Part shown: piece by piece, positions 1-8,464 of the stretch | Position numbering within the stretch: position 1 is the stretch's first letter | How the letters are laid out: the number at the start of each line of letters is the position of its first letter | Source of the DNA: JBBRMW01 sp965246845 | Lineage (GTDB): Bacteria; Chloroflexota; Anaerolineae; Aggregatilineales; UBA2796 | Assembly: GCA_965246845.1 (NCBI GenBank) | Contig: CBDFFR010000014.1 | Coordinates: forward strand, 62,001-126,000 | Reading direction: 5' to 3' | Length of the DNA stretch: 64,000 nt | Made by a program: the position numbers and the translations under genes | The notes under the pieces: model-generated | The model's input: only the letters and a program-made list of their open reading frames with translations | What the model was told of the DNA's origin: nothing | Database searches by the model: none

Positions 1-372
1 GAGTTGCAGCGCAACGTGAGTCGCGATGACTTGCGCGTCTGGTGATAGCCCATCGGGTTTCATCAGTAGCAGGCGGCCAAGTTGATCTCCATGTGCTTCC
101 AGCGGATAGATGTATCGCCCGAACGGTTCTACGGAGTCTGATTTTGAGTCGAGCAGATTTGTTGAACCCAGTCGCGTCTCGCGGCGCTGTTCACCTTTCG
201 TCACGGTCGCGACTTCCAGCGCGATTTGCTCACAGCCTGTCGCGGTTTTGAGCAGATCAAGCACGCGCGGGAAGGCTTTTTCGCCCTGATCTGCGATGGC
301 GCGGGAGATTTCCACAAGCGCGTCGAGCGTAGTAACCTGGGGCATGGTCTTCGATATTTCTGGAGAGGTCAT
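1..372 (-). CDS. GAF-like sensor domain protein (N-terminal part only)
   Basis: An open frame runs from an ATG at 372 off the left edge of the window, giving 124 codons without a stop. A GGAAG-type ribosome site lies about 9 bases before the ATG. The peptide starts with a helix (LDALVEISRAIADQ) followed by a stretch like the first helix and strands of a GAF domain (VLDLLKTATGCEQIALEVA). GAF domains bind small ligands and usually sit before kinase, cyclase or phosphatase outputs. The output domain is outside the window, so the product cannot be named further. The ygfZ-like gene lies 75 bases upstream on the same strand. Confidence 0.6.
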   Translation of the reverse strand, partial: MTSPEISKTMPQVTTLDALVEISRAIADQGEKAFPRVLDLLKTATGCEQIALEVATVTKGEQRRETRLGSTNLLDSKSDSVEPFGRYIYPLEAHGDQLGRLLLMKPDGLSPDAQVIATHVALQL

Positions 373-447
373 TGAGCGTACTTCCCGACGTGAGATTAAG
401 GCACAATTATACCGTATTTCGCCCCTGTCTTCACGAATTTCACAAGC

Positions 448-1410
448 CTACCGCTGCGGTACGCCGACCACCTCAACCGCGAGCGATTCTGCGTTGTCTA
501 CCGTCGCCAGCAGTGCGCCGCCAATGGCTTCACTCCGCACGTAACCGAGCGCAACTGCCCCGCCAAGTGGATGCGCGGCGCTGCTCGTCACGCTTCCGAC
601 CGTGCGCCCTTCAACGGTGAGCGACGTCCCCAGTGGCACGAGCGCGGGCAAATGCAGCTTGACGAGTGACCGCGCCAGCTTGTCGCGGCTCTCCATGCGC
701 GCGATGATCTCCTGCCCGATATAGCAGCCCTTCGCGAAGCTGACCGACTCCCATAGCCCGGCTTCGAGCGGGATGTAATCTTCGGTCAGTTCGTGACCTG
801 CGGCGGGGATGCCCGCCTCGATGCGCAGCAGATCGTAATCGGTATCGGAGAGCGGGACCGCATCGGTAGGAAGTAGCGCACGTACATCGACCTCCGGCGC
901 GGCGAAGAGGGAATAACTGCGCGCCCCGCCGGTCTGTGGTCCAGCGGAAAGCAGCAGCGGCGCACCTTCCCATAGCTGGTACATCGGAGCCGCACTCAGG
1001 CCGGGCGCGGTTTGCTCAACCCAGGTTGTTACCGCCGGACCGATCAGCGTGAACTGCGCGAGTTCTCCGGAGAGGTCGCGCGTCTTGATCTGGTCGTTGA
1101 AAAAGATATGTTTTTGCAGCCAGCCGCGCACGGTGCGCAGCATTCCCGGTCCAGTGATCGCGAGCGCGGTTTCACCACGATTGTAGACGACCAGTTGATC
1201 GATGATGCGTGCCAGCGCTGTCGTGAGTACGGTTGGCCGACCCATCCCGACGGGCAGGCTATTCAGGTCTTGCGTAGACATGCGGTGCAGCAGGTCCAGA
1301 CGGTCGCGCCCGGTCAGCTCGAAGCGCCCGAAGTAGCCGGAATGGTCGATGTACGTGAAGCCGCTGTGCGCGGCGGTGTATTCATTCATGTTTTCCTCGA
1401 TATTCATCAT
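448..1410 (-). CDS. ygfZ: YgfZ/GcvT-type folate-binding protein (Fe-S cluster/tRNA modification)
   Basis: The 320-residue protein has the GcvT-like aminomethyltransferase fold and the hallmark YgfZ motif KGCYIGQE at about residues 227-234, followed by EIIAR. YgfZ/CAF17 proteins bind folate and support maturation or repair of iron-sulfur enzymes such as the tRNA methylthiolase MiaB. The length fits YgfZ and is short of a full glycine-cleavage T protein. The ATG at 1410 overlaps the TGA of the upstream nucleotidyltransferase by 4 bases, which supports this start and suggests translational coupling. The product is cytosolic. A divergent GcvT is the main alternative, but the Cys motif argues for YgfZ. 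Confidence 0.85.
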   Translation of the reverse strand: MMNIEENMNEYTAAHSGFTYIDHSGYFGRFELTGRDRLDLLHRMSTQDLNSLPVGMGRPTVLTTALARIIDQLVVYNRGETALAITGPGMLRTVRGWLQKHIFFNDQIKTRDLSGELAQFTLIGPAVTTWVEQTAPGLSAAPMYQLWEGAPLLLSAGPQTGGARSYSLFAAPEVDVRALLPTDAVPLSDTDYDLLRIEAGIPAAGHELTEDYIPLEAGLWESVSFAKGCYIGQEIIARMESRDKLARSLVKLHLPALVPLGTSLTVEGRTVGSVTSSAAHPLGGAVALGYVRSEAIGGALLATVDNAESLAVEVVGVPQR

Positions 1411-2060
1411 TCAAAGTTGAGATCGCGTGCTTGCTGAATTTGAACGACTGCCTTGCGTATTTCCTTGAGATCACTTTCACTAACATGCAGGGCTAATTCA
1501 GCAAAGATTTTTTCAAGGGGTGAATTTAAAATCACAAGCAGGTTTCCAATATCGCTTCGATAAATGTTTACACGAAACCAATCCTGTTGTCGATACAGTG
1601 ATGGGAGCGCATATAATTTGAGGAGTAGTAGTCCCTCAATTGTTGCGGTTCGGATGGTTTGCTCGACGTACTCTCGCATTTCGCTATGCTTCTGCCGAAC
1701 TTTTTTGAAGAGCGTATTTTTTGTAAGCAAGAAATCTACAGGTAAATTCTCAAACTCCCCGTGTGCAAAGTACAAATTCTGCTCGGTGACTCGAATTTCT
1801 GGCAGTTTTTTGAGTGCTGTTGCGGAAATGATTAAATCAATATCCTTCGTATTCCGATTTGGAACGTATTGCAACATTGCAATTCCATCGACCAATAAAC
1901 AATCGATATTGCGTTTATTCAACAATGCAAGCAACTTTTCCACAGAAGCTGGAAACAGGTCAGGATTCATGTCTACACCAGTCCAGTTTTTCGGATCGAA
2001 GGCGGTGGCCTCATAGATCACCTGTCCGATATTCACGGGTGGGCGCGCGTTGTTGCTCAT
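1407..2060 (-). CDS. nucleotidyltransferase-like protein (AbiEii/MNT type)
   Basis: The 217-residue protein carries the signature of the nucleotidyltransferase fold: a glycine-bearing helix (LLVDGIAMLQYVPNR) followed by the two-Asp strand TKDIDLII at about residues 70-77, then a distal acidic strand (LPVDFLL). This arrangement recalls AbiEii-type and MNT-type transferases, some of which act in toxin-antitoxin or phage-abortive systems. I cannot assign a substrate. I chose the ATG at 2060; an in-frame start at 2078 would add six residues. The gene is visibly AT-richer than its neighbours, a possible sign of recent transfer. It overlaps the ygfZ-like start by 4 bases, so the two are probably co-transcribed. 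No partner antitoxin or toxin gene is seen beside it. Confidence 0.6.
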   Translation of the reverse strand: MSNNARPPVNIGQVIYEATAFDPKNWTGVDMNPDLFPASVEKLLALLNKRNIDCLLVDGIAMLQYVPNRNTKDIDLIISATALKKLPEIRVTEQNLYFAHGEFENLPVDFLLTKNTLFKKVRQKHSEMREYVEQTIRTATIEGLLLLKLYALPSLYRQQDWFRVNIYRSDIGNLLVILNSPLEKIFAELALHVSESDLKEIRKAVVQIQQARDLNFE

Positions 2061-2138
2061 AGGTAAATTATACCGCATCGGTCGCCGGACATATCGGTCT
2101 ACCCCTGCACCAGAGGGTGCGTTTCGGTTTAAATGGAT

Positions 2139-2208
2139 GGGCGGGTCAAGCCCCGCCCCTACACCAAACAGCGCGCGTTTTCGTAGGGGCGGACCTGCGT
2201 GTCCGCCC
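2139..2208. repeat. family A palindrome pair
   Basis: Two palindromic units face each other. The first is GGGCGGGTCAAGCCCCGCCC (2139-2158) followed by CTACACC. The second is GTAGGGGCGGAC...GTCCGCCC (2183-2208). The CCCCTACA and TAGGGGC ends of the two units form an outer inverted repeat, so the whole block could fold as a branched hairpin. A more decayed third unit seems to lie at about 2083-2112. The block fills the space between the divergent nucleotidyltransferase and aldo/keto reductase genes. Confidence 0.8.
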
Positions 2209-2270
2209 GTGTTCTCTATAGATTCTGTGCTACCTTTATCCGGAATAGCTTTGCAATTCAGGGGGAACCT

Positions 2271-3254
2271 ATGGAATACCGTAAACTTGGCCGAACCGGG
2301 CTGAAAGTCAGCGAATTATGCCTCGGCACGATGACCTTCCGCTGGACCAGTTCGGAAGAAGACTCGCTCAAGGTGCTGGACCGCGCATGGGATGCCGGGA
2401 TCAATTTCATCGACACGGCGGATGTCTACAGCCGCTGGGCAGAGGGCAACCCCGGCGGCGTCGCGGAAGAGATCATCGGGAACTGGTTAAAGGGCAAGCC
2501 CCGCGACGAGATCGTGATCGCGACCAAAGCGCGCGGGCGCATGTGGGACGGTCCGAACGGCGAAGGTCTCAGCCGCCAGCACCTCATGCTCGCCGTCGAA
2601 CACAGCCTGCGCCGTCTGCGCATCGAAACGATTGACCTGTATCAGGTCCACTCGCCGGATTGGGATACGCCGCTCGATGAGACGCTCCGCGCGCTGGATG
2701 ATCTCGTCGCGCAGGGCAAGGTGCGTTACATCGGCGCGAGCAATTATCGCGCGTGGCTGCTCACGAAGGCGCTCTGGACCAGCGACAAGCTCAACCTCGC
2801 GCGCTTCGATTCGATCCAGCCGCATTTCCACCTGCTCAACCGCGCGGAAGTCGTCGAGCCGGACCTCGCGGCGTTGTGCCTCGATCAGGGTATCGGAATG
2901 ATCCCGTATAGCCCGCTGGCTGGCGGCTTCCTCACAGGAAAATATACGCGCGACGTGATGCCGGAAGGAGCGCGTGGCTCCGGCAGCGACCGCATGAAGC
3001 GCTATATGAACGAACAGGGCTGGGCAGTGCTGGACCTGCTGCGCGAGATTGGACAGGCGCATGGAAAAAGCATCGCGCAGACGGCGCTCGCATGGCAGAA
3101 CTCGCTCGCGTTCATGACTTCGCCGATCATTGGCGCGAACACGGTTGAACAGTTGGATGAACTGCTCGGCGCGGTCGGCTATCGCCTGAGCGAGGAAGAG
3201 ATGAAGCGCTTCGACGAGGTGACGGGGCAGAGCCGCGAATATTTCCGGCGTTAA
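2271..3254 (+). CDS. aldo/keto reductase
   Basis: This 327-residue protein is a typical NADP(H)-dependent aldo/keto reductase with a TIM-barrel fold. It begins MEYRKLGRTGLKVS, the standard N-terminal hairpin. The catalytic tetrad is visible as Asp and Tyr in NFIDTADVYS, Lys in VIATKARG and His in DLYQVHSPDWDTP. The cofactor-binding segment (IIGANTVEQLDE) is near the C-terminus. I chose the ATG at 2271 because it follows a GGGGGAAC ribosome site and starts the conserved fold; an upstream in-frame start at 2199 would fall in repeat DNA. Physiological substrate unknown. Two more family members are at 8465-9415 and 32172-33101. Confidence 0.9.
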   Translation: MEYRKLGRTGLKVSELCLGTMTFRWTSSEEDSLKVLDRAWDAGINFIDTADVYSRWAEGNPGGVAEEIIGNWLKGKPRDEIVIATKARGRMWDGPNGEGLSRQHLMLAVEHSLRRLRIETIDLYQVHSPDWDTPLDETLRALDDLVAQGKVRYIGASNYRAWLLTKALWTSDKLNLARFDSIQPHFHLLNRAEVVEPDLAALCLDQGIGMIPYSPLAGGFLTGKYTRDVMPEGARGSGSDRMKRYMNEQGWAVLDLLREIGQAHGKSIAQTALAWQNSLAFMTSPIIGANTVEQLDELLGAVGYRLSEEEMKRFDEVTGQSREYFRR

Positions 3255-3274
3255 TCAGAGGCAATTAATCCAGC

Positions 3275-3342
3275 GAGCGGACACATCGGTCCGCCCCTAC
3301 AAATACGCGCGCTTTGGTGTAAGGGTTGGATTCATCCGACCC
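3275..3342. repeat. family A palindrome pair
   Basis: One unit (3275-3300) has arms GCGGAC and GTCCGC and ends in CCCCTAC. The second (3319-3342) reads GTAAGGGTTGGATTCATCC and then GACCC, so its stem is built from different bases. It sits between the aldo/keto reductase and mazG. Confidence 0.75.
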
Positions 3343-3414
3343 ATTTAATTCATAGCGTCACCTCGGCGGCCTCTTCTGGTATGATTCAGCCATAGATTCA
3401 GCGAGAAAGCACTC

Positions 3415-4854
3415 ATGACGATCACGATTATCGGCCTCGGACCCGGCGACCCCGAACTGCTCACGCGCCGCGCGTGGCGCATTCTCAGCGAGGCGCAGGA
3501 AATCCACCTGCGCACCGCGCGTCACCCCGGCGTCGAAGCGCTGCCACCCAGCGCGACCCGGCACAGCTTCGATGATTGGTACGACCGTGCCGCCGATTTT
3601 GACACGCTCTATCGCGACATCGCGGCGGAAGTGATCCGGCTCGGTGAGCGCGCGGAGGGCGTGGTCTATGCCGTGCCGGGGCATCCGCTCGTCGGGGAAA
3701 CGACCGTTTCTCACATTTTGAAAATCGCGAAAGAGCGTAGCCTGAACGTGCAGATTGTCGATGGCCTCAGCTTTCTGGAGCCGACCTTTGCCGCGCTCGG
3801 CATGGATGGCATGAGCGGCATCCAGATACAGGATGCAGTCGATGTCGCTGCGTTGCACCACCCGCAGATCAACCCCGACCAGCCCGCGATCCTCGCGCAG
3901 CTTTATAGCGCGGCGGTCGCTTCTGATGTCAAACTCACGCTCGCCAACCAGTACCCGGACGATCATGAGGTCATCCTTGTGCATGGCGCAGGGACGCCCG
4001 ACCAAACCCTTGAACGGCTGCCGCTCTATGAAATCGACCGCAGTCCGCAGGTGAGCCACCTGACCTCGCTCTATGTCCCGCCGCTGCCGCGCGCATCCAG
4101 CTTCGAGCGCTTTCAGGAGACAATAGCGCACCTCCGCGCACCGGAAGGCTGCCCTTGGGACCAGAAGCAGACGCACCTGACACTGCGTAAGTACCTCCTC
4201 GAAGAGACCTATGAAGTGCTGGCCGCGCTCGATGCCGAAGACCCCGACGCGCTGCGCGAAGAACTGGGCGACCTGCTCTTGCAAATCGTGCTGCACGGCC
4301 AGATCGCAACCGACGACGGCGAATTCCGGCTGGCCGACGTGGTGGAGAGCATCAACAGCAAAATCATTCGCCGCCACCCGCATGTCTGGGGTGATGTACA
4401 GGTTGCGGATGCGGAAGGCGTCGTCACAAATTGGGAAGCGCTCAAGCGGCAGGAAAAGGCCGAAACGCCGGACGCGCCGCAATCGATCCTCGCGACGATC
4501 CCGCTCGCGCTGCCTGCGCTCTCGCTCGCCGAGAAATACAGCAGCCGCGCGGCGAAGGTCGGCTTCGATTGGACGGACGCGGCGGCAGTGCTGGTGAAGG
4601 TCCGCGAGGAAATCGAGGAAGTGCAAACCGCGCCGACCGATGAAGAACGCGCGAAGGAGTTGGGCGATGTGCTGTTCAGCGTCGTGAATTGGGCGCGCTG
4701 GCTGAATATCGACGCCGAAACCGCGCTGCGCGAGACGTGCCAGCGCTGGGCGGGGCGCTTTCAATTCGTGGAGCGTGAGGGCGGCGATCTCTCGAAGCTG
4801 ACCATCGCAGAGATGGAAGCGCTATGGGGGCGCGCGAAGGCGAGCGGGCTGTAA
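3415..4854 (+). CDS. mazG: tetrapyrrole methylase-MazG fusion, nucleoside triphosphate pyrophosphohydrolase
   Basis: The 479-residue protein joins two modules. Residues 1 to about 215 are a tetrapyrrole (SAM-dependent) methylase-like domain with the N-terminal glycine-rich loop IIGLGPGDPELLT and a later VYAVPGHPLVGE strand. From about residue 225 comes MazG: CPWDQKQTHLTLRKYLLEE, then the acidic EELGD metal site, followed by a second, more degenerate MazG repeat with EEIEEVQ and KELGDVLF. MazG hydrolyses NTPs, including non-canonical ones, to NMP and pyrophosphate, for nucleotide-pool cleaning. The fused methylase-like domain is known from Firmicutes and Chloroflexota MazG, where its role is unclear. 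The product is cytosolic. The ATG at 3415 directly precedes the conserved strand. Confidence 0.92.
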   Translation: MTITIIGLGPGDPELLTRRAWRILSEAQEIHLRTARHPGVEALPPSATRHSFDDWYDRAADFDTLYRDIAAEVIRLGERAEGVVYAVPGHPLVGETTVSHILKIAKERSLNVQIVDGLSFLEPTFAALGMDGMSGIQIQDAVDVAALHHPQINPDQPAILAQLYSAAVASDVKLTLANQYPDDHEVILVHGAGTPDQTLERLPLYEIDRSPQVSHLTSLYVPPLPRASSFERFQETIAHLRAPEGCPWDQKQTHLTLRKYLLEETYEVLAALDAEDPDALREELGDLLLQIVLHGQIATDDGEFRLADVVESINSKIIRRHPHVWGDVQVADAEGVVTNWEALKRQEKAETPDAPQSILATIPLALPALSLAEKYSSRAAKVGFDWTDAAAVLVKVREEIEEVQTAPTDEERAKELGDVLFSVVNWARWLNIDAETALRETCQRWAGRFQFVEREGGDLSKLTIAEMEALWGRAKASGL

Positions 4855-4868
4855 GCAGCAAATTCCGG

Positions 4869-4980
4869 TGTAGGGGCTGGATTTATCCAGCCCGATTTTT
4901 CAATACGCGGGTCGGATGAATCCGACCCCTACACCGGAGATCGCGTGCATTCTGTAGGGGCGGACCGATGTGTCCGCCCG
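4869..4980. repeat. family A palindrome triplet
   Basis: Three units in tandem show the variable stem well. The first has arms GGGCTGGA/TCCAGCCC, the second GGGTCGGAT/ATCCGACCC and the third GGGCGGAC/GTCCGCCC. In each the two arms match even though their bases differ. Units two and three face each other across CACCGGAGATCGCG. The block separates mazG from the convergent DUF3224 gene. Confidence 0.85.
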
Positions 4981-4993
4981 TAATCATCCATAA

Positions 4994-5392
4994 TCACGCC
5001 GACGGCGCATCCGCGAACGTATACTCGAACTGGTACGTATGCCCGCCTGCCTCATCGATGGCGATGCTCATCTGTCCGGAAACGCCCGTCAGGTCGTCCG
5101 TTCCCGAATCAGGAACCACGCCTATCGTCAGGTCTCCGACACCGCGCGCCATCTTGCCGTTGTGTTGCAGCGCGAACGTCCCCCGGCGGCCATGCAGCGT
5201 GCCGCTCACCTGCTCTATCGCGACGTACCCCGCGGAAGCCTCGACCGCTGTGCTAAAGGCAAGCATTTCACCCTTGCTGGTTGCTTCCAAATCGCCATGA
5301 AAGCTCTTGTCGATGGACAACCTGCCGAGTGGAGGATGCGTTGACGCTTGTGGATTCAGATTGACATCGAAGGTTCCGGTTGCAGAAGTCAT
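4994..5392 (-). CDS. DUF3224 domain-containing protein
   Basis: This 132-residue protein matches the DUF3224 pattern across its whole length: ATGTFDVNL near the start, then GRLSIDKSFHGDLEATSKGEML, SAGYVAIEQVSGTLHGRRGTF and VVPDSGTDDLTGVSG. It should form a small beta-barrel of the allene-oxide-cyclase-like type. No biochemical role is established for the family. No signal peptide or membrane segment is seen, so it is probably cytosolic. The ATG at 5392 begins the conserved domain; a longer in-frame extension to 5476 would run through a family A repeat and is unlikely. It lies behind two TPR genes on the same strand but is separated from them by that repeat. Confidence 0.88.
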   Translation of the reverse strand: MTSATGTFDVNLNPQASTHPPLGRLSIDKSFHGDLEATSKGEMLAFSTAVEASAGYVAIEQVSGTLHGRRGTFALQHNGKMARGVGDLTIGVVPDSGTDDLTGVSGQMSIAIDEAGGHTYQFEYTFADAPSA

Positions 5393-5424
5393 GTGCAGTT
5401 CCCGATTTGATAAAAGGACGATCA

Positions 5425-5453
5425 GGTGTAGGGGTCGTGGCTTGCCCGACCCG
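5425..5453. repeat. family A palindrome, single unit
   Basis: One unit reads GGTGTAGGGGTCG, then GTGGCTTGC, then CCGACCC. It lies between the TPR gene and the DUF3224 gene and may mark a transcript end or processing point. Confidence 0.6.
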
Positions 5454-5479
5454 TCTTCCTCCTCGACGCCGCGCAATCG

Positions 5480-6778
5480 CTATTTCTTGCGCGGCGTGGC
5501 TGTCACCGTGATTGGCGTCGGCGTCAGCGTGCCAATATCCGATGCGGCGCTGATCCCGCAGGTCGTGAGCGCTTCCGTGAAGTCGCTCTTGATGCTCTGC
5601 TCCTTCTTGAGCTTCTCCGCGAGCGCAAGCCCGGCATTGAAGAGCGACACGGCCTGCGTACATTGATTCAGCTTGTAGAACGCAAGGCCGCCATAGTAAT
5701 ACACACCTGTTTCCTGGGAACCGAGCGCCGCTGCACGCTGTGCCGATTGCGCCGCCTTCTCCCACAACCCATCGTGGTACTGCGTTCTGGTCGCGACGAC
5801 ATAGCACGGCGCATAGTTCGCGCTCCGGTCGATGCAGCTCAGGCTGGTTTCCATCGCCTTGGTGAAGTTGCCGTTTTTGAAATAAATATTGGCAAGCTGG
5901 TTCATCAGGCCGGGGTAGTCTCTATCGCGCGTGATCGCATCGGTGAGCAGCTTTGTCGCCTGATCTTCCTGATCCTGCGAACTATACAGCCCCGCGAGGT
6001 CCACAACGATATAGCCGCCCCACTGTTTTTTGTCGTTGTTGCTGGCCTGCAATGCCTGCTTATACCACTGGATCGCTTCCTTCGGCGCGCCGCTGGATTG
6101 CGCGATCTGCGCACGCACATAATACCCGTAGGCGAGGTTCGGGTTTGCCTTCACTGCTTCGTCGGCGTAGGTCCCCGCCGTCTTGTAATCGTTGAGTGAG
6201 TAGTAAATCCCGGCCAGCACCGCGCTCGCCATCCCCGTCGGGTCGCCAAGTTCCTTGCCGCGCAGCGCGTAGCCAATCGCCCGCGCGGAGTCTTCGGCAT
6301 AATCCATCACGAGCGCGGTTACTATCCAGCCATCGGGTGCTTCGGGGTTGGCGTTGATCGCGCGCAGCCCGGCTTGCAGCGCCTGCGCCTGTACCGTCGG
6401 GTCCTTTGGGTTACGCATGATCATCGTTTGCGCGAGTATCGGATGCCAGATCGTCTCGTTCTTCACGCTCTCCGTGTAGGACGCCATCGCGTCCAGCGCG
6501 TCGTTGATGCTGCCGCTTTCGAGCGAGGTCATGATGCGCGTTTCGAGTTCTTTGGCGGGTAGCATGGCGGTTGGCGTGGGCGCGAACATCTGCGCGACGC
6601 GAATATTGCGCCCAACCCATGTATTGAGCGAACTGCTGATTTCCGTGCGCAGGTTCCACACGATCAGCAGGCCGATAATCGCGGGCGGTGTGATCAGATA
6701 TAGCCACAACCAGCGCAGATTGAATAGATTGCGCTTCTGGCGGCGCGTGCTGTAGCGTTTGGGCGTCTTGAGGTACAT
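5480..6778 (-). CDS. membrane-anchored TPR protein
   Basis: The 432-residue protein has a basic cytosolic start (about residues 1-25), one membrane segment (about 26-45, WLYLITPPAIIGLLIVW) and a long extracytoplasmic part made of tetratricopeptide-like helical pairs (about 85-410, e.g. AYGYYVRAQIAQSSGAPKEA). It ends in a Thr/Pro tail (LTPTPITVTATPRKK). TPR arrays bind other proteins, so a scaffold role at the outer face of the membrane is likely; no enzyme motif is seen. Its start lies 2 bases behind the stop of the upstream TPR gene, so the two form an operon and are probably paralogues. Confidence 0.75.
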   Translation of the reverse strand: MYLKTPKRYSTRRQKRNLFNLRWLWLYLITPPAIIGLLIVWNLRTEISSSLNTWVGRNIRVAQMFAPTPTAMLPAKELETRIMTSLESGSINDALDAMASYTESVKNETIWHPILAQTMIMRNPKDPTVQAQALQAGLRAINANPEAPDGWIVTALVMDYAEDSARAIGYALRGKELGDPTGMASAVLAGIYYSLNDYKTAGTYADEAVKANPNLAYGYYVRAQIAQSSGAPKEAIQWYKQALQASNNDKKQWGGYIVVDLAGLYSSQDQEDQATKLLTDAITRDRDYPGLMNQLANIYFKNGNFTKAMETSLSCIDRSANYAPCYVVATRTQYHDGLWEKAAQSAQRAAALGSQETGVYYYGGLAFYKLNQCTQAVSLFNAGLALAEKLKKEQSIKSDFTEALTTCGISAASDIGTLTPTPITVTATPRKK

Positions 6779-6780
6779 GG

Positions 6781-8166
6781 CTACTGGATCGGAGCGGGTC
6801 GCGGGGTCGCGGTCGGGATTGGCGTCGGCGGGATGTAATCCGGGTTCTTGCTGGCGCAGAGTGTGATACCCTGCCGCGTCAGCCGGATCGCGGTATCGCT
6901 CGTCGTGAAAGTCAACACTTCGTTGAAGAGCGGATAGGCTTTCTCACAATAATTAAGATAATACTGTGCCAATCCTTGCAGATACCAACACTCTGGGAAC
7001 ATCTGCGCGCGCGTGATCTTGCCATCTTTCACGCTCTGCTCTTCCTGCTTCTGGCAAGTCGCGAAGGCGTCTATTGCGTCTTCGTAGTCGCGCTTGTTGT
7101 ACCAGACCTGCCCCTGCCACTTACGCGCCTCGGTAAAATCCTTATCGAGGCCGACTGCAGTTTTGCAGTTTTCGAGCGCTTTGGTGTTCTCGCCGATGTT
7201 GAAATAAGCAGCGCACTTGCGCGTATACGCCTTGATATTCTTGTTGTCGAGTTTTAACACCTCGTCGTACATCGCGACTGCAGCTTCCTGCATTCCGGCG
7301 GGGGCGCTGGGGCGGTTGGCGCGGAACAGATAGAACGCCGCAAGCTGGAAGTAGGGGAAGGTCAGTCGCGGGTTGACGCCGAGCGCCGCTTTGAATTCCC
7401 GCTCCGCGCCCTGGTTGCTGCCCTTGTTGAACAGCGCTGTTCCATACGCGATGTGCGAGTCCACACTATCCGGGGCGAGCTGGGCGGCCTTCTCGCCATA
7501 GGTGAGCGCGTTTTCGTAGCGGCTCGCGGAAGAACTCGCGAGCGAAAGATACGCAAAGCCATCACCGTAATTGGGATCGAGGCTGATCGCGTTCAGGCCT
7601 TCCGGGACCGCGATTTCGGCCTTCTCGTTATTCGTCAGCGCAAAGGCGAAAATTGCGTGCGCGCGGGCGCTCTTCGGATACGCATCGGCGAGGATGCGCC
7701 CCCACGCTTCGGCGTCTTTGGTATAGCTGTATACGCGGCGGTCATCGTAGCTGCGGTAGACCAGCACGCGCACCAGTTCATAGCCAATATCGAGGTTGAC
7801 CTTACGTGCTTCCTCACTGGTCGGGTCGGGCGCGACGCAGCGCGGGTCGGCATATTTATTGCGAGGGACGCCTTTTACGGCGAGGCAATAATTGTCAATC
7901 GCGGTTTCGAGGTCGCCGCTCAGGTATGCGGCATACGCGCGCTGTGCATACGTCCCGGCGCTTGGCAGCGGCGTCTCGACGCTCCCTAACGCGGCCATCA
8001 CCGCCGGACGCACCGTTTTCATTTGCCACAAAATCAGCACCATGAAGCCGACGATTGCCAGCCAGCCGATTATCTTCCAGCGCGCGATCCCGCGTTTGCG
8101 ACGTCCGAAGAGCGTACCATCCGCGAGCGCGGAACGATCACGCCGGATGTAATATTCTTTCGCCAT
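6781..8166 (-). CDS. membrane-anchored TPR protein
   Basis: The 461-residue protein is laid out like its downstream neighbour: a basic N-terminus (KRGIARWK), one membrane segment (about residues 33-51, IIGWLAIVGFMVLILW), TPR-like repeats from about residue 75 to 430 (for example DGFAYLSLASSSASRYENAL and RKWQGQVWYNKRDYEDAI), and a short Thr/Pro tail. I chose the ATG at 8166 (MAKEYYI); an in-frame start 12 codons upstream lacks support. It is the first gene of the pair. A scaffold for an envelope complex is an inference. Four Cys in the TPR region could form disulfides outside the cell. Confidence 0.75.
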   Translation of the reverse strand: MAKEYYIRRDRSALADGTLFGRRKRGIARWKIIGWLAIVGFMVLILWQMKTVRPAVMAALGSVETPLPSAGTYAQRAYAAYLSGDLETAIDNYCLAVKGVPRNKYADPRCVAPDPTSEEARKVNLDIGYELVRVLVYRSYDDRRVYSYTKDAEAWGRILADAYPKSARAHAIFAFALTNNEKAEIAVPEGLNAISLDPNYGDGFAYLSLASSSASRYENALTYGEKAAQLAPDSVDSHIAYGTALFNKGSNQGAEREFKAALGVNPRLTFPYFQLAAFYLFRANRPSAPAGMQEAAVAMYDEVLKLDNKNIKAYTRKCAAYFNIGENTKALENCKTAVGLDKDFTEARKWQGQVWYNKRDYEDAIDAFATCQKQEEQSVKDGKITRAQMFPECWYLQGLAQYYLNYCEKAYPLFNEVLTFTTSDTAIRLTRQGITLCASKNPDYIPPTPIPTATPRPAPIQ

Positions 8167-8272
8167 CCTGCACCCCACTTGCGCGCTACAGGATAACAGC
8201 ACCGCGCTTGTGGGGCAACCGCCGCTGATCGGACTCTAAGGTGACAACGTTTGACATTGGCGTTCAATGAGG

Positions 8273-8443
8273 TGGGCGGACACACAGGTCCGCCCCTACA
8301 AATTGCCCGCGAATTATTTTACACGGCAGGCAATTGATCAATCGAGATAATACGTGGGTTGGTGTAGGGGCGGACACGCGTGTCCGCCCACATTTTCAAC
8401 GTCACCCGCGCTCCGTGTAGGGGCGGACCGATGTGTCCGCCCG
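8273..8443. repeat. three family A palindromes in the 8167-8464 gap
   Basis: The 298-base gap between two minus-strand genes holds three units. The first, at 8273-8300, has arms GGGCGGAC/GTCCGCCC and ends CCCCTAC. The second, at 8360-8391, starts GGTGTAGGGG. The third, at 8415-8443, starts CGTGTAGGGG. The first is in the opposite orientation to the other two. The stretch between them (about 8301-8359) is AT-richer and holds a plausible promoter region for the TPR operon, but I cannot mark clear -35 and -10 boxes. Confidence 0.8.
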
Positions 8444-8464
8444 CAAGAGTATGTTAGTGCCGAT

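Noticed and set aside
3358..4764. Long open frame on the minus strand across mazG (468 codons)
   Set aside because: It is a mirror of the GC-rich codons of mazG. The peptide is Arg/Asp/His-rich with no known motif, and mazG has complete domain matches on the plus strand.
8167..8464. Possible small RNA or riboswitch in the 298-base gap
   Set aside because: The strong hairpins there are all family A units; no conserved riboswitch core was seen.
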